Notes: generated by a model not told the origin, from the sequence alone. A stretch of 9,184 bases of DNA from Gorillibacterium sp. (GCA_014380705.1 JACMJI010000337.1:1-9184), one strand, 5' to 3'. Positions 1 through 8,403 are shown, counted from the first letter of the stretch. Numbers and translations: made by a program.

Positions 1-64
1 CGATTACATAAATAATCGTCATGGATGTCCCGCTACCCAAGCCAGTTCCTGTTGCTAAATACAT
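1..64 (-). CDS. yajC: Probable YajC, Sec translocase accessory subunit (N-terminal fragment)
   Basis: Only the first 21 codons are visible; the gene runs off the left edge. The peptide begins MYLATGTGLGSGTS and then turns hydrophobic (MTIIYVI), which fits the short glycine-rich lead-in and single membrane helix of YajC proteins. YajC is a small inner-membrane protein associated with SecDF in protein export. The start is supported by a strong ribosome binding site (AAAGGGGGG, about 5 nt before ATG). It lies 32 nt downstream of tgt, and tgt-yajC is a widely conserved pair in Firmicutes and other bacteria. The call rests mainly on this position; the diagnostic RPQ motif after the helix is outside the window. 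Confidence 0.62.
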   Translation of the reverse strand, partial: MYLATGTGLGSGTSMTIIYVI

Positions 65-96
65 GCTGTCCCCCCCTTTCCATAGAATATAAGCGG

Positions 97-1245
<1,149 letters not shown>

Positions 1246-1260
1246 CTATCTTGTTAATAG

Positions 1261-2322
1261 TTAATAAACAAACATGGCATCGCCAAAGCTGAAAAACCGA
1301 TATTGCTCGTGAACTGCTTCGTCATAAGCTTTAAGCACATTTTCCCTGCCTGCAAGAGCGCTGACTAGCATAACAAGCGTTGACTTAGGTAGATGAAAAT
1401 TAGTGACTAATGCGTCAACCACCCGGATCTGTTCACCGGGATAAATAAAAATGTCAGTCCAACCTGAGCTAGCTTGGAGAGGGACAAAGGAAGCTGTTTG
1501 CTCTCCTGCTGCCATTCTTGCCGCCGTCTCAAGTGTCCTAGCCGAAGTCGTTCCTACTGCGATCACTCGTTTACCCGCTGCTTTTGCAGCGTTGACTGCG
1601 TCAGCCGTTTCCTGTGGGAGAATGTAGAATTCTGCATGCATTTCATGCTCTTCTACTCGCTCTACTGAAACTGGTCGGAACGTTCCGAGCCCCACGTGCA
1701 GGGTAACATAGGCAATCTGCACCCCAATATTTCGAATTCGCTCCAAATACTCCCCAGTAAAATGCAGACCCGCTGTTGGTGCTGCAGCAGAGCCTTCATG
1801 CTTCGCATAAACCGTCTGGTATCGTTCTTGATCATCCAGACGCTCCTTAATATACGGAGGAAGCGGCATCTGGCCAAGCTGATCCAGAATCGAATGGAAG
1901 ATTCCTTGGTACTCAAAGCGAAGCACGCGACCGCCCATCTCGCCTTCTTCCTCAATGACGGCAGCCAGTTTTGGGTTTTCAAGGTTATCTCCAAACACAA
2001 TACGTGCACCCTGCTTCAGTTTCTTGGCAGGACGTACCAAGCCTTCCCAGCGGTCATTACCCAGTTCTTTTAGTAACAGAACCTCCACTTTAGCACCCGT
2101 GTCTGCTTTCAAACCAAAAAGCCGGGCTGGAATGACCCGTGTGTCATTCAACACGAGCAAATCCCCGGCTTCCATTAAATTAATTAGTTCATCAAATCGG
2201 CGATGCTGAATTTCCCCGGTCTGTCGATCCAGCGTCATTAGCCGTGATCCGGTTCGATCAGCTAGTGGGGTCTGGGCGATTAGCTCCTCCGGGAGGTGAT
2301 AATCAAATAAATCAACGTCCAT
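1261..2322 (-). CDS. queA: S-adenosylmethionine:tRNA ribosyltransferase-isomerase
   Basis: QueA transfers and isomerises the ribosyl part of S-adenosylmethionine onto preQ1-modified tRNA, giving epoxyqueuosine. The 353-residue protein is near the usual length (about 340-350). Family blocks seen in order are [12 protein letters not shown] (6-17) with SRL (26-28), [13 protein letters not shown] (58-70), TAGLHFT (183-189), [10 protein letters not shown] (209-218), GTTSARTLE (257-265), [10 protein letters not shown] (307-316) and [10 protein letters not shown] (341-350). The ATG has an AAGGAAGG ribosome binding site 6 nt upstream that sits in the 12-nt gap after the SpoIID-like gene, so the two genes are almost certainly on one transcript. 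It directly precedes tgt. Nothing unusual is seen. Confidence 0.98.
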   Translation of the reverse strand: MDVDLFDYHLPEELIAQTPLADRTGSRLMTLDRQTGEIQHRRFDELINLMEAGDLLVLNDTRVIPARLFGLKADTGAKVEVLLLKELGNDRWEGLVRPAKKLKQGARIVFGDNLENPKLAAVIEEEGEMGGRVLRFEYQGIFHSILDQLGQMPLPPYIKERLDDQERYQTVYAKHEGSAAAPTAGLHFTGEYLERIRNIGVQIAYVTLHVGLGTFRPVSVERVEEHEMHAEFYILPQETADAVNAAKAAGKRVIAVGTTSARTLETAARMAAGEQTASFVPLQASSGWTDIFIYPGEQIRVVDALVTNFHLPKSTLVMLVSALAGRENVLKAYDEAVHEQYRFFSFGDAMFVY

Positions 2323-2334
2323 TCGTTTCCTTCC

Positions 2335-4413
2335 TTACTGTTTGACTATAGTTGCGCCCGAATAATAGTGGGACAGAATACTTGCATAATCATTGCCGGC
2401 CAAAGCCATGCCGATTGCTCCGTATTGGGACAAGCCGAGTCCGTGACCATAGCCCTTCCCGGTAAAAAGAAACTGCTGGCTTTGTGTGGTGAGCCGGGCA
2501 TTCCCTTGCCCGTTCTGGATCAGGAACTCATTGCTAAGTACAGCTGCTTCTTTCGTTTGAGTTGCAGCAGACAATACGGAGGCTCCCGTATATTCGGTTC
2601 GGGCACCAGTCGCACCTAATACAGTATACCTTCCGGTTTCCTCAATTTCAAACATGGTAGAGGGTAACCCCCCCAACATCCCACGGAAGTTATCGGGAGC
2701 CTTTAAGGTAAAGTCGTTTCCGTTGATCGATAAGCTCGTTGCTCTACCCGATATTCCACGTTTGGCAACCTCTAACGTCTGCAGGTTGTTAAGTGGATAG
2801 AGTGTGTTTATTTTGGGTAATAGCTGGGCTCCAGTCAATAAGCGAGTCCAGGAGTAGCTAGTTGATTCATCTGTTGTGCCGATAACAGCAACCTGCTCAC
2901 CTATTTCCAGCTTACCGAGCGTTGGGCTTAAGGAATCATTCGCCGATGGAATGGTTCGAACATTCGCATTCTCAATGGCTGTATATACCGGCAAACCTGC
3001 TGCTGTTTTGTTACCATTCGCATTCAGTAGATCCGACCGGACGTATCCAGAGGTTCCACTATCCCGAAAAATTCGATACCAACGAAGCTTCCCTTGCTGA
3101 GCATAGGTATCTAAACTGTCTACACTTTGCAGATAGGAAAATGAATTTCCCCAAACCTCAGAGCCATCGGCCGTCTTTCCACCTGCATTTGAAGAGAAGA
3201 ATGTATCGACCATCGTCGTTCCAATCTTCAGCACTTCACCCTTCGTTTCATTAACAGCCGCTGTAACATCCGCAGCCTCTTTGCCGTAGTAGGCTTGATC
3301 AAGTACCGTATCCGTAAGGTTTGCGATTTCATATCTGACCCCAGCTTTAGCTGAATAGGTTCTTGCAGCTACAGCTTGTGCCTTGAGCGCTTCTTTGGGA
3401 TACCCTGGCCCAAGCTCAGCATGGACAACAGAGTAAAGGTATTGCTCGAAAGGAAGCTCGTTTATCACAGCCAGCTTACTGTTGAACCGGGAAAGCTCAA
3501 ATGCACCATTATAGGATAAGCCTTTTTCCTGAACTGTAATTTTATTAGTAATGGGTTCAATCCATGCCTTTTGGCCAACGGGATTAATTAGATAACGAAG
3601 CTTTCCCTCTGATCCTGTCGTGCTAACCTCTTCTTTTTCAATAAAGTAAGAAGTATTTGCATCCACAGCTGACAGAGTGATTCCTTGCGCTGTAGCTTCT
3701 AATTGAGTCTGCAATTTACTCAACGCACTGGGATCTGCCTCACTGCCTACCCATAGAGAGTATATTGCTTTGCCTTCAGCATTACCATGGATAACGACAT
3801 CCACAGGGAGTCCAGTTAAACGCATGCTATCCGCTTTTGTCCGTGCTTCGCTTTCCGTTGCATAGGTGCCTGCGTTTAGGTGCAGTGGACCAGAGATGCT
3901 TGCCTTCTCCGCATAAACCGCAGATGTCGGTGTCTTCAAGAGCTCGGTAAGCGTAAGCTGAGCATTTTCTTTGGTAATAAAATCGCCAACCAACACTTGA
4001 TAAATAGGCTTTCCTAGTACTGAAATCTTATAAATAACGGAGTTTGACTTCACGCCAACAGCTGCCATAGCAGCTTGGGCTTGACTCAAATCAGCAGTTT
4101 CTAAAATCTTAATCTGGTATTGATCCAGACCCGCCCGAAAATTTTTATAGGCTGGTACGGTAAACCAGCTATAATTAGTCCCCGCCGAGCGAATACCAAC
4201 TTTTAATCCACCAGAAGAGGATAAACCAACCGAAGGCACGGTCGTGTTAAACTTGCCTGAGCTAATATATAAGGCCACCCGGAACATACCCGTTGGTGAT
4301 TGAACCGTTTCTGCAGCTTGTGCAGTTGGAATTACGGGTGCAAGAGCAGAAGTTGAAGCCAAAATAGAAGCTGCTAGCAATCCGCAGACGGACCATGAAC
4401 GCATTTTCCCCAT
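2335..4413 (-). CDS. Secreted SpoIID/LytB-domain protein with SPOR-like repeats and an SH3-like segment
   Basis: SpoIID is a sporulation lytic transglycosylase that cuts peptidoglycan stripped of stem peptides during engulfment; LytB is a related amidase enhancer. This 692-residue protein has a signal peptide (charged MGKMR start, hydrophobic 9-24, likely cleavage after AQA near 33). Two SPOR-like stretches (about 96-155 and 168-230) may bind denuded glycan. The SpoIID domain begins near 319: LPFEQYLYSVV, then AELGPGYPKEALKAQAVAAR with Glu333 aligning to the catalytic Glu of SpoIID, then SSNAGGKTADGSEVWG (407-422). The terminal GKGYGHGLGLSQYGA (652-666) is the family signature. Between these blocks, about 445-530 resembles a bacterial SH3 segment (VRTIPS...GEQVAVIG). 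AAAGGAG, 9 nt before ATG, supports the start. It is much longer than canonical SpoIID and lies outside the spoIID locus, so I leave the symbol empty. It could act in sporulation or in vegetative wall turnover; that is inference. Confidence 0.93.
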   Translation of the reverse strand: MGKMRSWSVCGLLAASILASTSALAPVIPTAQAAETVQSPTGMFRVALYISSGKFNTTVPSVGLSSSGGLKVGIRSAGTNYSWFTVPAYKNFRAGLDQYQIKILETADLSQAQAAMAAVGVKSNSVIYKISVLGKPIYQVLVGDFITKENAQLTLTELLKTPTSAVYAEKASISGPLHLNAGTYATESEARTKADSMRLTGLPVDVVIHGNAEGKAIYSLWVGSEADPSALSKLQTQLEATAQGITLSAVDANTSYFIEKEEVSTTGSEGKLRYLINPVGQKAWIEPITNKITVQEKGLSYNGAFELSRFNSKLAVINELPFEQYLYSVVHAELGPGYPKEALKAQAVAARTYSAKAGVRYEIANLTDTVLDQAYYGKEAADVTAAVNETKGEVLKIGTTMVDTFFSSNAGGKTADGSEVWGNSFSYLQSVDSLDTYAQQGKLRWYRIFRDSGTSGYVRSDLLNANGNKTAAGLPVYTAIENANVRTIPSANDSLSPTLGKLEIGEQVAVIGTTDESTSYSWTRLLTGAQLLPKINTLYPLNNLQTLEVAKRGISGRATSLSINGNDFTLKAPDNFRGMLGGLPSTMFEIEETGRYTVLGATGARTEYTGASVLSAATQTKEAAVLSNEFLIQNGQGNARLTTQSQQFLFTGKGYGHGLGLSQYGAIGMALAGNDYASILSHYYSGATIVKQ

Positions 4414-4496
4414 TGCTAAAGTCTCCTTTATTTCTCTTCTTTAGCAGCCCTAAAGACAGGACATGCCCTAAGATTAGACGTCAACCGATGGTAAAA

Positions 4497-4509
4497 GTTG
4501 CATTGCAAC
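4497..4509. repeat. Perfect 13-bp palindrome next to the hexamer tract
   Basis: GTTGCA-T-TGCAAC is a perfect inverted repeat with a one-base centre. It lies in the gap upstream of the SpoIID-like gene, 3 bp from the TTGGAT tract and about 83 bp from the start codon. The symmetry suits a dimeric regulator, but no -10/-35 pair can be placed with confidence nearby, and a 13-bp palindrome can occur by chance. Confidence 0.3.
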
Positions 4510-4512
4510 GGG

Positions 4513-4566
4513 TTGGATTTGGATTTGGATTTGGATTTGGATTTGGATTTGGATTTGGATTTGGAT
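4513..4566. repeat. Hexanucleotide tandem repeat, nine perfect TTGGAT copies
   Basis: Nine uninterrupted copies of TTGGAT (ATCCAA on the coding strand) fill 54 bp. The tract starts 3 bp past the DCC gene's stop codon (4570-4572) and lies about 100 bp upstream of the SpoIID-like gene. It is purely intergenic on the coding strand, so copy-number change would alter spacing or RNA length without shifting a protein frame. It is the only simple-sequence repeat seen in the window. Confidence 0.97.
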
Positions 4567-4569
4567 GGG

Positions 4570-5004
4570 TTACTTTGGGTCACTTCCGCCGGGCTTTTTA
4601 AACTCTTGTTGGCTATGGAGAGCGCAGGTCCCGCCTTCGGCTTGGCAATCTTCTACTCGTCCGAATAGCTGATAGCGGCGTCTAGCGATCAGGCGATAGC
4701 CCCAGTTGGCTGCCCTCTTCATACCAGGGAGACGGTGCAAAAACAGCAACCAGCCGAGCCCCTTCACTGTACGTAGAATTCGAAAAACAGCCTCTGCCCC
4801 GCGATAAACCGTACCCGCACTGTCGATGACATGCAGCTCACTAAGCAATTCTTCCTGAGAATAACCTTTGGGGAGAACAGACAACTCAGCCTCCTGCAGT
4901 GGAATCATCTGCAAATCAGCCTTAATTTCAAGTCTCTTAAGGGTACTAACCGTATGCAAACAGAGATTACAATGAGCATCATACAAAAGCGTCAAAGATT
5001 CCAT
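4570..5004 (-). CDS. DCC-family (DUF393) thiol-disulfide oxidoreductase-like protein
   Basis: The 144-residue protein opens with [16 protein letters not shown], carrying the family's DxxCxxC motif (Asp9, Cys12, Cys15) in a thioredoxin-like beginning. [22 protein letters not shown] (57-78) is the second typical DCC block. The C-terminal region is basic ([13 protein letters not shown], 104-116) and has two further cysteines (120, 127). There is no signal peptide, so it is probably cytoplasmic or at the inner membrane face. DCC proteins are predicted redox proteins; the substrate here is unknown. It begins inside the last codons of ruvB (13-nt overlap), and its ribosome binding site (GGAGG, 9 nt before ATG) lies within ruvB, so translation is probably coupled. 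B. subtilis YuxK belongs to the same family. Confidence 0.9.
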   Translation of the reverse strand: MESLTLLYDAHCNLCLHTVSTLKRLEIKADLQMIPLQEAELSVLPKGYSQEELLSELHVIDSAGTVYRGAEAVFRILRTVKGLGWLLFLHRLPGMKRAANWGYRLIARRRYQLFGRVEDCQAEGGTCALHSQQEFKKPGGSDPK

Positions 5005-6023
5005 GACCCTTGTCCTCCGCCTTGCTGCCCGGGTGGTTCAAGTCCAAGGTGCTTGTAAGCTAGCGGTGTTACAGCCCGACCTCTAGGGGTCCGCTGCAAA
5101 AAGCCAATCTGGAGTAGATAGGGCTCATAAACGTCCTCGATCGTCTGGCTCTCCTCGCCAATCGTTGCGGCGATGGTGTCTAAACCGACCGGACCACCTT
5201 TAAAGTTGCGAATAATAGAATGTAACATCTTATGATCGATTTGATCCAGTCCAAGCTCATCCACCTGCATCTGCTTCAAGGCTAATTTTGCAATCTCAAG
5301 GGTAATCATCCCTTCGCCTTTTATCTGGGCAAAATCTCGCAAACGCCGCAATAATCGGTTGGCAATTCGCGGAGTTCCTCTGGATCGCATGCCAATCTCC
5401 CTTGCAGCTTGTCCTATGGTTGGTACTTTGAGGATATCTGCGGAGCGATTGACGATAAATTCAAGCTCGTCGTCGGTGTAATATTCGAGTCGGCTGACCA
5501 CTCCAAAGCGGTCACGAAGCGGAGCGGATAGGAGCCCTGCCCGTGTCGTCGCCCCGATCAGAGTGAAAGGCGGCAGATCAAGCCGAACAGACCTAGCACT
5601 CGGTCCCTTACCGATAATAATGTCGAGGGCGTAGTCCTCCATCGCAGGGTAAAGAATCTCCTCCACTGTTCGATGCAGACGGTGAATCTCGTCAATGAAG
5701 AGAACATCGCCAGCCTGAAGGTTTGTGAGAATCGCTGCAAGATCGCCAGGTCTTTCGATAGCTGGTCCGGAAGTGGTGCGAATGTTTACACCGAGCTCGT
5801 TGGCGATGATATTGGATAACGTTGTTTTACCAAGACCCGGAGGACCATATAAAAGCACGTGGTCAAGCGCTTCCTTGCGCTGCTTGGCCGCTTCAATGTA
5901 AATTTTTAAATTTTCTTTAGCCTGCTGCTGGCCAATATATTCTGCGAGGAAACGAGGGCGGAGGCTAAGCTCTACCCCTTGGTCTTCCATCATCAGATTA
6001 GCCGATATGATTCGATCTTCCAT
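4992..6023 (-). CDS. ruvB: Holliday junction branch migration DNA helicase RuvB
   Basis: RuvB is the AAA+ motor that forms hexameric rings on DNA and, with RuvA, drives branch migration of Holliday junctions in recombinational repair. The 343-residue protein is full length. Seen in order are the N-terminal [13 protein letters not shown] (20-32), Walker [10 protein letters not shown] (60-68), Walker B LFIDEIH (108-114), sensor 1 GATTR (157-161), the arginine-finger region LRDRFG (169-174), the sensor 2 region [11 protein letters not shown] (217-227), and the C-terminal winged helix with [14 protein letters not shown] (277-290) and [10 protein letters not shown] (307-316). The ATG has an excellent AGGAGG ribosome binding site 8 nt upstream. 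The gene follows ruvA by 20 nt and overlaps the DCC gene at its 3' end. The glycine-rich tail (GQQGGGQG, 332-339) encodes the DCC gene's ribosome binding site. Confidence 0.99.
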   Translation of the reverse strand: MEDRIISANLMMEDQGVELSLRPRFLAEYIGQQQAKENLKIYIEAAKQRKEALDHVLLYGPPGLGKTTLSNIIANELGVNIRTTSGPAIERPGDLAAILTNLQAGDVLFIDEIHRLHRTVEEILYPAMEDYALDIIIGKGPSARSVRLDLPPFTLIGATTRAGLLSAPLRDRFGVVSRLEYYTDDELEFIVNRSADILKVPTIGQAAREIGMRSRGTPRIANRLLRRLRDFAQIKGEGMITLEIAKLALKQMQVDELGLDQIDHKMLHSIIRNFKGGPVGLDTIAATIGEESQTIEDVYEPYLLQIGFLQRTPRGRAVTPLAYKHLGLEPPGQQGGGQGSWNL

Positions 6024-6043
6024 CTTAATTTCCTCCTATGCCA

Positions 6044-6673
6044 TTAGCCTCTCAGGAGTGCGGTTAACGCTAGCTTGATCAGCGCATCTAGGCTTTCTGT
6101 ACCCGTAGCGACTTTCTGCACAGCTGGCCTCACACGGTCCACTTCAGCCTCTGTGTACCCAAGAGCAAGAAGGGCAAGCCTCGTCTCATTCCAGGCTCCA
6201 CCGCCTACTGCTATCGTACCTCCCGGAGATGTACTTGCTGCTTGAGCAAGAGAGTCCAAGCCTCCTGGCGATAGATCCGCCAGCTTGTCCTTTAAGTCTA
6301 GTATAATGCGTTGGGCCGTCTTCTTACCAATTCCAGGAAGGCGCATCAGGAACACAAGATCCTCTTGATAGATCGCTGCAATGACAGCTTCCGGTCGACC
6401 AACTGACAAAATACCGATGGCTACCTTTGGCCCAATACCGCTAACCTCAAGTAGACGACGGAAAAGGGATTGCTCCTCCCTAGTCAAAAAGCCAAAGAGC
6501 AGAACCGCATCTTCACGCACATGGTAATGAATATAAAGCTTTATCTGGGCATCCTCTTTCGTCTCCAGACCAAAGGCATTCGCGCAAAATACCCGATAGC
6601 CAACACCACCTACGTCCAAGACTACGAAGTCACTCTCCCGATGAGCTAACGTTCCTCTTAAGTAATCGATCAT
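6044..6673 (-). CDS. ruvA: Holliday junction branch migration complex subunit RuvA
   Basis: RuvA tetramers bind the four-way junction and load RuvB. The 209-residue protein shows the three expected parts: an OB-fold N-terminus (MIDYLRGTLA, then VLDVGGVGYRVF, 18-29), a central domain with two helix-hairpin-helix motifs (VSGIGPKVA, 77-85; LPGIGKKTAQR, 112-122), and a C-terminal three-helix domain III (about 160-209, with ALGYTEAEV) that contacts RuvB. A glycine-, serine- and alanine-rich linker (about 134-159) separates the last two. Its ATG overlaps the ruvC stop in an ATGA arrangement, so translation is likely coupled; the ribosome binding site (GGGGTG, 8 nt upstream) is only moderate. It is slightly longer than B. 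subtilis RuvA, mainly in the linker. Confidence 0.99.
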   Translation of the reverse strand: MIDYLRGTLAHRESDFVVLDVGGVGYRVFCANAFGLETKEDAQIKLYIHYHVREDAVLLFGFLTREEQSLFRRLLEVSGIGPKVAIGILSVGRPEAVIAAIYQEDLVFLMRLPGIGKKTAQRIILDLKDKLADLSPGGLDSLAQAASTSPGGTIAVGGGAWNETRLALLALGYTEAEVDRVRPAVQKVATGTESLDALIKLALTALLRG

Positions 6674-7173
6674 CGCTTCAGCACCCCGTTTATTTGATCA
6701 TTAAGCACGTAAGAATGAGCATGACAGATGGCAACAGCTAAGGCATCCGCGACATCGTCCGGCTTTGGTACAGCAGCTAATTTGAGAATAATACGAGTCA
6801 TCTCTTGTACTTGCTTCTTATCGGCATTGCCGTAACCTACGACAGCCTGTTTAACCTGCATGGGTGTATATTCTCCGATCGACAATCCCTTCTGAACGGC
6901 AGCGAGTATCGTCACTCCACGTGCCTCCGACACAGTCAGCGCAGTCGATACGTTGCGATTGAAGAATAGCTTCTCAATTGCCATCGCTTGCGGTTCATAC
7001 TTCTCAATCAGATGAACGACGGAGTCATACACATCCTTCAGCCGTAGGGAGTGATCCGTATGCGCCTTCGTTTGAATACAACCATATTGAACCGGTGTTA
7101 ACCGGCTTCCTACTTTATCGATAAACCCAAAGCCGACAATCGCGATCCCCGGGTCAATTCCCAATATTCGCAA
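6670..7173 (-). CDS. ruvC: Holliday junction resolvase RuvC (TTG start)
   Basis: RuvC is a dimeric, Mg2+-dependent, RNase H-fold endonuclease that cuts Holliday junctions symmetrically. The 167-residue length is normal. The start RILGIDPGIAIVGFG carries catalytic Asp7; AIEKLFF holds Glu67; PDDVADALAVAICHAH supplies Asp140 and Asp143, completing the four acidic residues. The only start that keeps the IDPG block near the N-terminus is TTG at 7171-7173, backed by GGGGAG 7 nt upstream. B. subtilis lacks RuvC and uses RecU, so its presence separates this organism from Bacillus. It is the first gene of the run that continues through ruvA and ruvB, with a candidate promoter about 90 bp upstream. Confidence 0.98.
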   Translation of the reverse strand: MRILGIDPGIAIVGFGFIDKVGSRLTPVQYGCIQTKAHTDHSLRLKDVYDSVVHLIEKYEPQAMAIEKLFFNRNVSTALTVSEARGVTILAAVQKGLSIGEYTPMQVKQAVVGYGNADKKQVQEMTRIILKLAAVPKPDDVADALAVAICHAHSYVLNDQINGVLKR

Positions 7174-7260
7174 AAGGTATCTCCCCTATCTATAAGGTGG
7201 TACTGGTGGCAACGCTAACTCCTGCTGCCATTACTCCCTACGAACATATGTATCCTTCTG

Positions 7261-7289
7261 ATTATAGCAGATTCTACCTTATAAAAGCA
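7261..7289 (-). promoter_or_regulatory. Candidate sigma-A promoter for the ruvC operon (extended -10)
   Basis: On the minus strand the sequence TGCTATAAT gives a perfect TATAAT -10 (7261-7266) preceded by the TGn extended element (7267-7269). The hexamer at -35 spacing (TGCTTT, 7284-7289, 17-bp spacer) is poor, as is common for extended -10 promoters. Transcription would start near 7254, leaving a leader of about 80 nt before the ruvC TTG. No LexA-like operator (CGAAC-N4-GTTCG) was seen beside it. Confidence 0.55.
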
Positions 7290-7434
7290 CCCGCATCGTC
7301 AAAAGAACCATTCGCCTGATTTCTGACAAAAGAAGGTGGGAGCTATCTTTCTAGTAGATCCGATTGTTGGACAACATTTAGCCGCCGAAGCCCCTTTGCT
7401 TTCTGAGCGCACCGCCCAACCTCTCCCCCAATGC

Positions 7435-7481
7435 AAATAAAGTAAACCGCCTAACCTTAAGAGGGTAGAATCGGTTTACTT
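7435..7481 (-). terminator. Terminator-like hairpin downstream of bofC
   Basis: AAGTAAACCG (minus strand, 7481 to 7472) pairs perfectly over 10 bp with CGGTTTACTT (7449 to 7440), and a partly paired inner stem (CTACCCT region with AGGTTAG) fills the loop. The stem is followed on the minus strand by TATTT, a short and imperfect U-tract. It lies about 215 bp past the bofC stop and about 180 bp before the candidate ruvC promoter, where the end of the bofC transcript is expected. The U-tract is weak and the stem is AT-rich, so it may be an inefficient terminator. Confidence 0.45.
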
Positions 7482-7543
7482 ACTTAAAAAATGATGGACT
7501 TTTCATATTGTTGGCTGTTTGTGCCACTAGTTTGTGTTTGTCA

Positions 7544-7672
7544 GAGTGAGGTTGGCAGTGTTGAGAAGTTTGTGTAATAAATATACGCAAATAGGACGCT
7601 CAAAATGATCGCTATTACGGTCGGCGCGGCCTCCCCCTTTAAATCGAGCCAAACTGAATGATTTTGCTCAAA
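7544..7672 (-). pseudogene. Start-less 43-codon open frame encoding a hydrophobic segment; possible gene remnant
   Basis: Between an in-frame TAG (7673-7675) and a TGA (7541-7543) one frame stays open for 43 codons. It reads FEQNHSVWLDLKGEAAP and continues as TVIAIILSVLFAYIYY, a good single membrane helix, ending FSTLPTSL. No ATG or GTG occurs in frame, and the only TTG is in the middle of the helix. A strong Shine-Dalgarno-like run (AAAGGGGGAGG) lies inside the frame with no start codon at a usable distance. This could be the remnant of a small membrane-protein gene that lost its 5' end, or chance. I do not recognise the family. Confidence 0.25.
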
Positions 7673-7695
7673 CTAAATATAGGGTTTCAAGGCAC

Positions 7696-8403
7696 TTATT
7701 GCTTCTGTCTACCCGGTACGTCCGAATAATCACTAAAGGTTGAAAGTACACTATTGAATTCTGCAAGATCACTAATGCGTATTCCGGTGACCAGCTTTGC
7801 CCAATCCTCCTCCGGCAAACTACTTTTTAAATGCCCGACGTTGAGTTGGAAAAAGGTGCGAATCACGTGATCCTCGTATGGTGCGCCGTCATACAAATTC
7901 AGATTTCCAAGCTTGTCTATTCCAAAAAATGCATTCTGCTTACATTTAGGTGAAAGGTCAGCAATATGCTCCAAAAAGACAATGCCTCCCGTAGAATCAA
8001 AGGCTATCTCAAATTCCGGATGAATTTTGGCAAATTGCAAAATGCCATTTACCGACATTGTTCCTATGAGCTGTGTTTCCTCGCTACAGATATAATTCTT
8101 CTTAACATATGCTTTTCGGGAGGTGCCACTTTGTACGACAGCGTGAAGAGTTTCCTCCGAGATTACACGAGAGTCAGGTGAAAGAGGATCTGAAAACTTA
8201 TCCATGGCCCCCCAACTTGAAGCCTTCCCCATGTCCAGACTCGAAAAAACTCCTAAAGCCCCCTGCTCAGCCATACCAGATTTGCTGACATTTTCCACAT
8301 AAACTAAAAAGCCCACTAGGAGAATAAGCAACGCAAGAGTGATTCGACGCTTTGCGGATCTAAACTGCTTCTTTAAGCGCTTCATTAAATTGGAGTACTG
8401 CAT
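7696..8403 (-). CDS. bofC: BofC-like intercompartmental signalling protein (bypass of forespore C)
   Basis: In B. subtilis BofC is made in the forespore under sigma G and restrains SpoIVB, the protease that triggers pro-sigma-K processing in the mother cell. This 235-residue protein has a long basic N-terminus (about residues 8-20), one hydrophobic segment (21-36), and a linker of about 60 residues. The conserved part starts near 97 (KAYVKKNYICSEETQLIG). The C-terminal block GIVFLEHIADLSPKCKQNAF (140-159), then GIDKLGNLNLYDG, RTFFQLNVGHL and the RISDLAEF region (209-216), matches the B. subtilis BofC C-terminus as I recall it. It is longer than the roughly 170-residue B. subtilis protein, mainly at the N-terminus. 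Gene order (bofC before ruv genes) agrees. The ATG uses AAGGGG 6 nt upstream, which sits in a hairpin arm. Cys106 and Cys154 might pair. Confidence 0.85.
   Translation of the reverse strand: MQYSNLMKRLKKQFRSAKRRITLALLILLVGFLVYVENVSKSGMAEQGALGVFSSLDMGKASSWGAMDKFSDPLSPDSRVISEETLHAVVQSGTSRKAYVKKNYICSEETQLIGTMSVNGILQFAKIHPEFEIAFDSTGGIVFLEHIADLSPKCKQNAFFGIDKLGNLNLYDGAPYEDHVIRTFFQLNVGHLKSSLPEEDWAKLVTGIRISDLAEFNSVLSTFSDYSDVPGRQKQ

Larger units (their letters stand above)
7174..7695. other. 522-bp intergenic region between bofC and ruvC
   Basis: No convincing complete protein gene or RNA gene was found here. Reading leftward from bofC it holds a start-less open frame encoding a hydrophobic segment (7541-7672), a terminator-like hairpin (7440-7481), an AT-richer stretch with an extended -10 promoter (7261-7289), and a leader of about 80 nt before ruvC. 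The leader contains a marginal 13-codon frame (7190-7231). The gap separates two transcription units: the sporulation genes on the right and the repair/queuosine run on the left. Confidence 0.8.

Noticed and set aside
1662..2009. 115-codon minus-strand frame inside queA
   Set aside because: It is an out-of-frame shadow of the fully conserved queA, with no domain features.
1696..2209. Overlapping plus-strand frames antisense to queA
   Set aside because: They oppose a complete conserved gene and show no recognisable protein or translation signals.
4479..4484. TTGACG (minus strand) as a -35 box for the SpoIID-like gene
   Set aside because: No acceptable -10 sequence occurs 16 to 18 bp downstream.
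4395..4601. Plus-strand frame with a Gly-Phe dipeptide repeat
   Set aside because: The repeat is just the hexamer tract read as codons; the frame starts antisense to the SpoIID-like gene, ends inside the antisense of the DCC gene, and has no ribosome binding site.
7297..7302. TTGACG (minus strand) as the -35 of the ruvC promoter
   Set aside because: It is 30 bp from TATAAT and 20 bp from the alternative TAGAAT; neither spacing is suitable.
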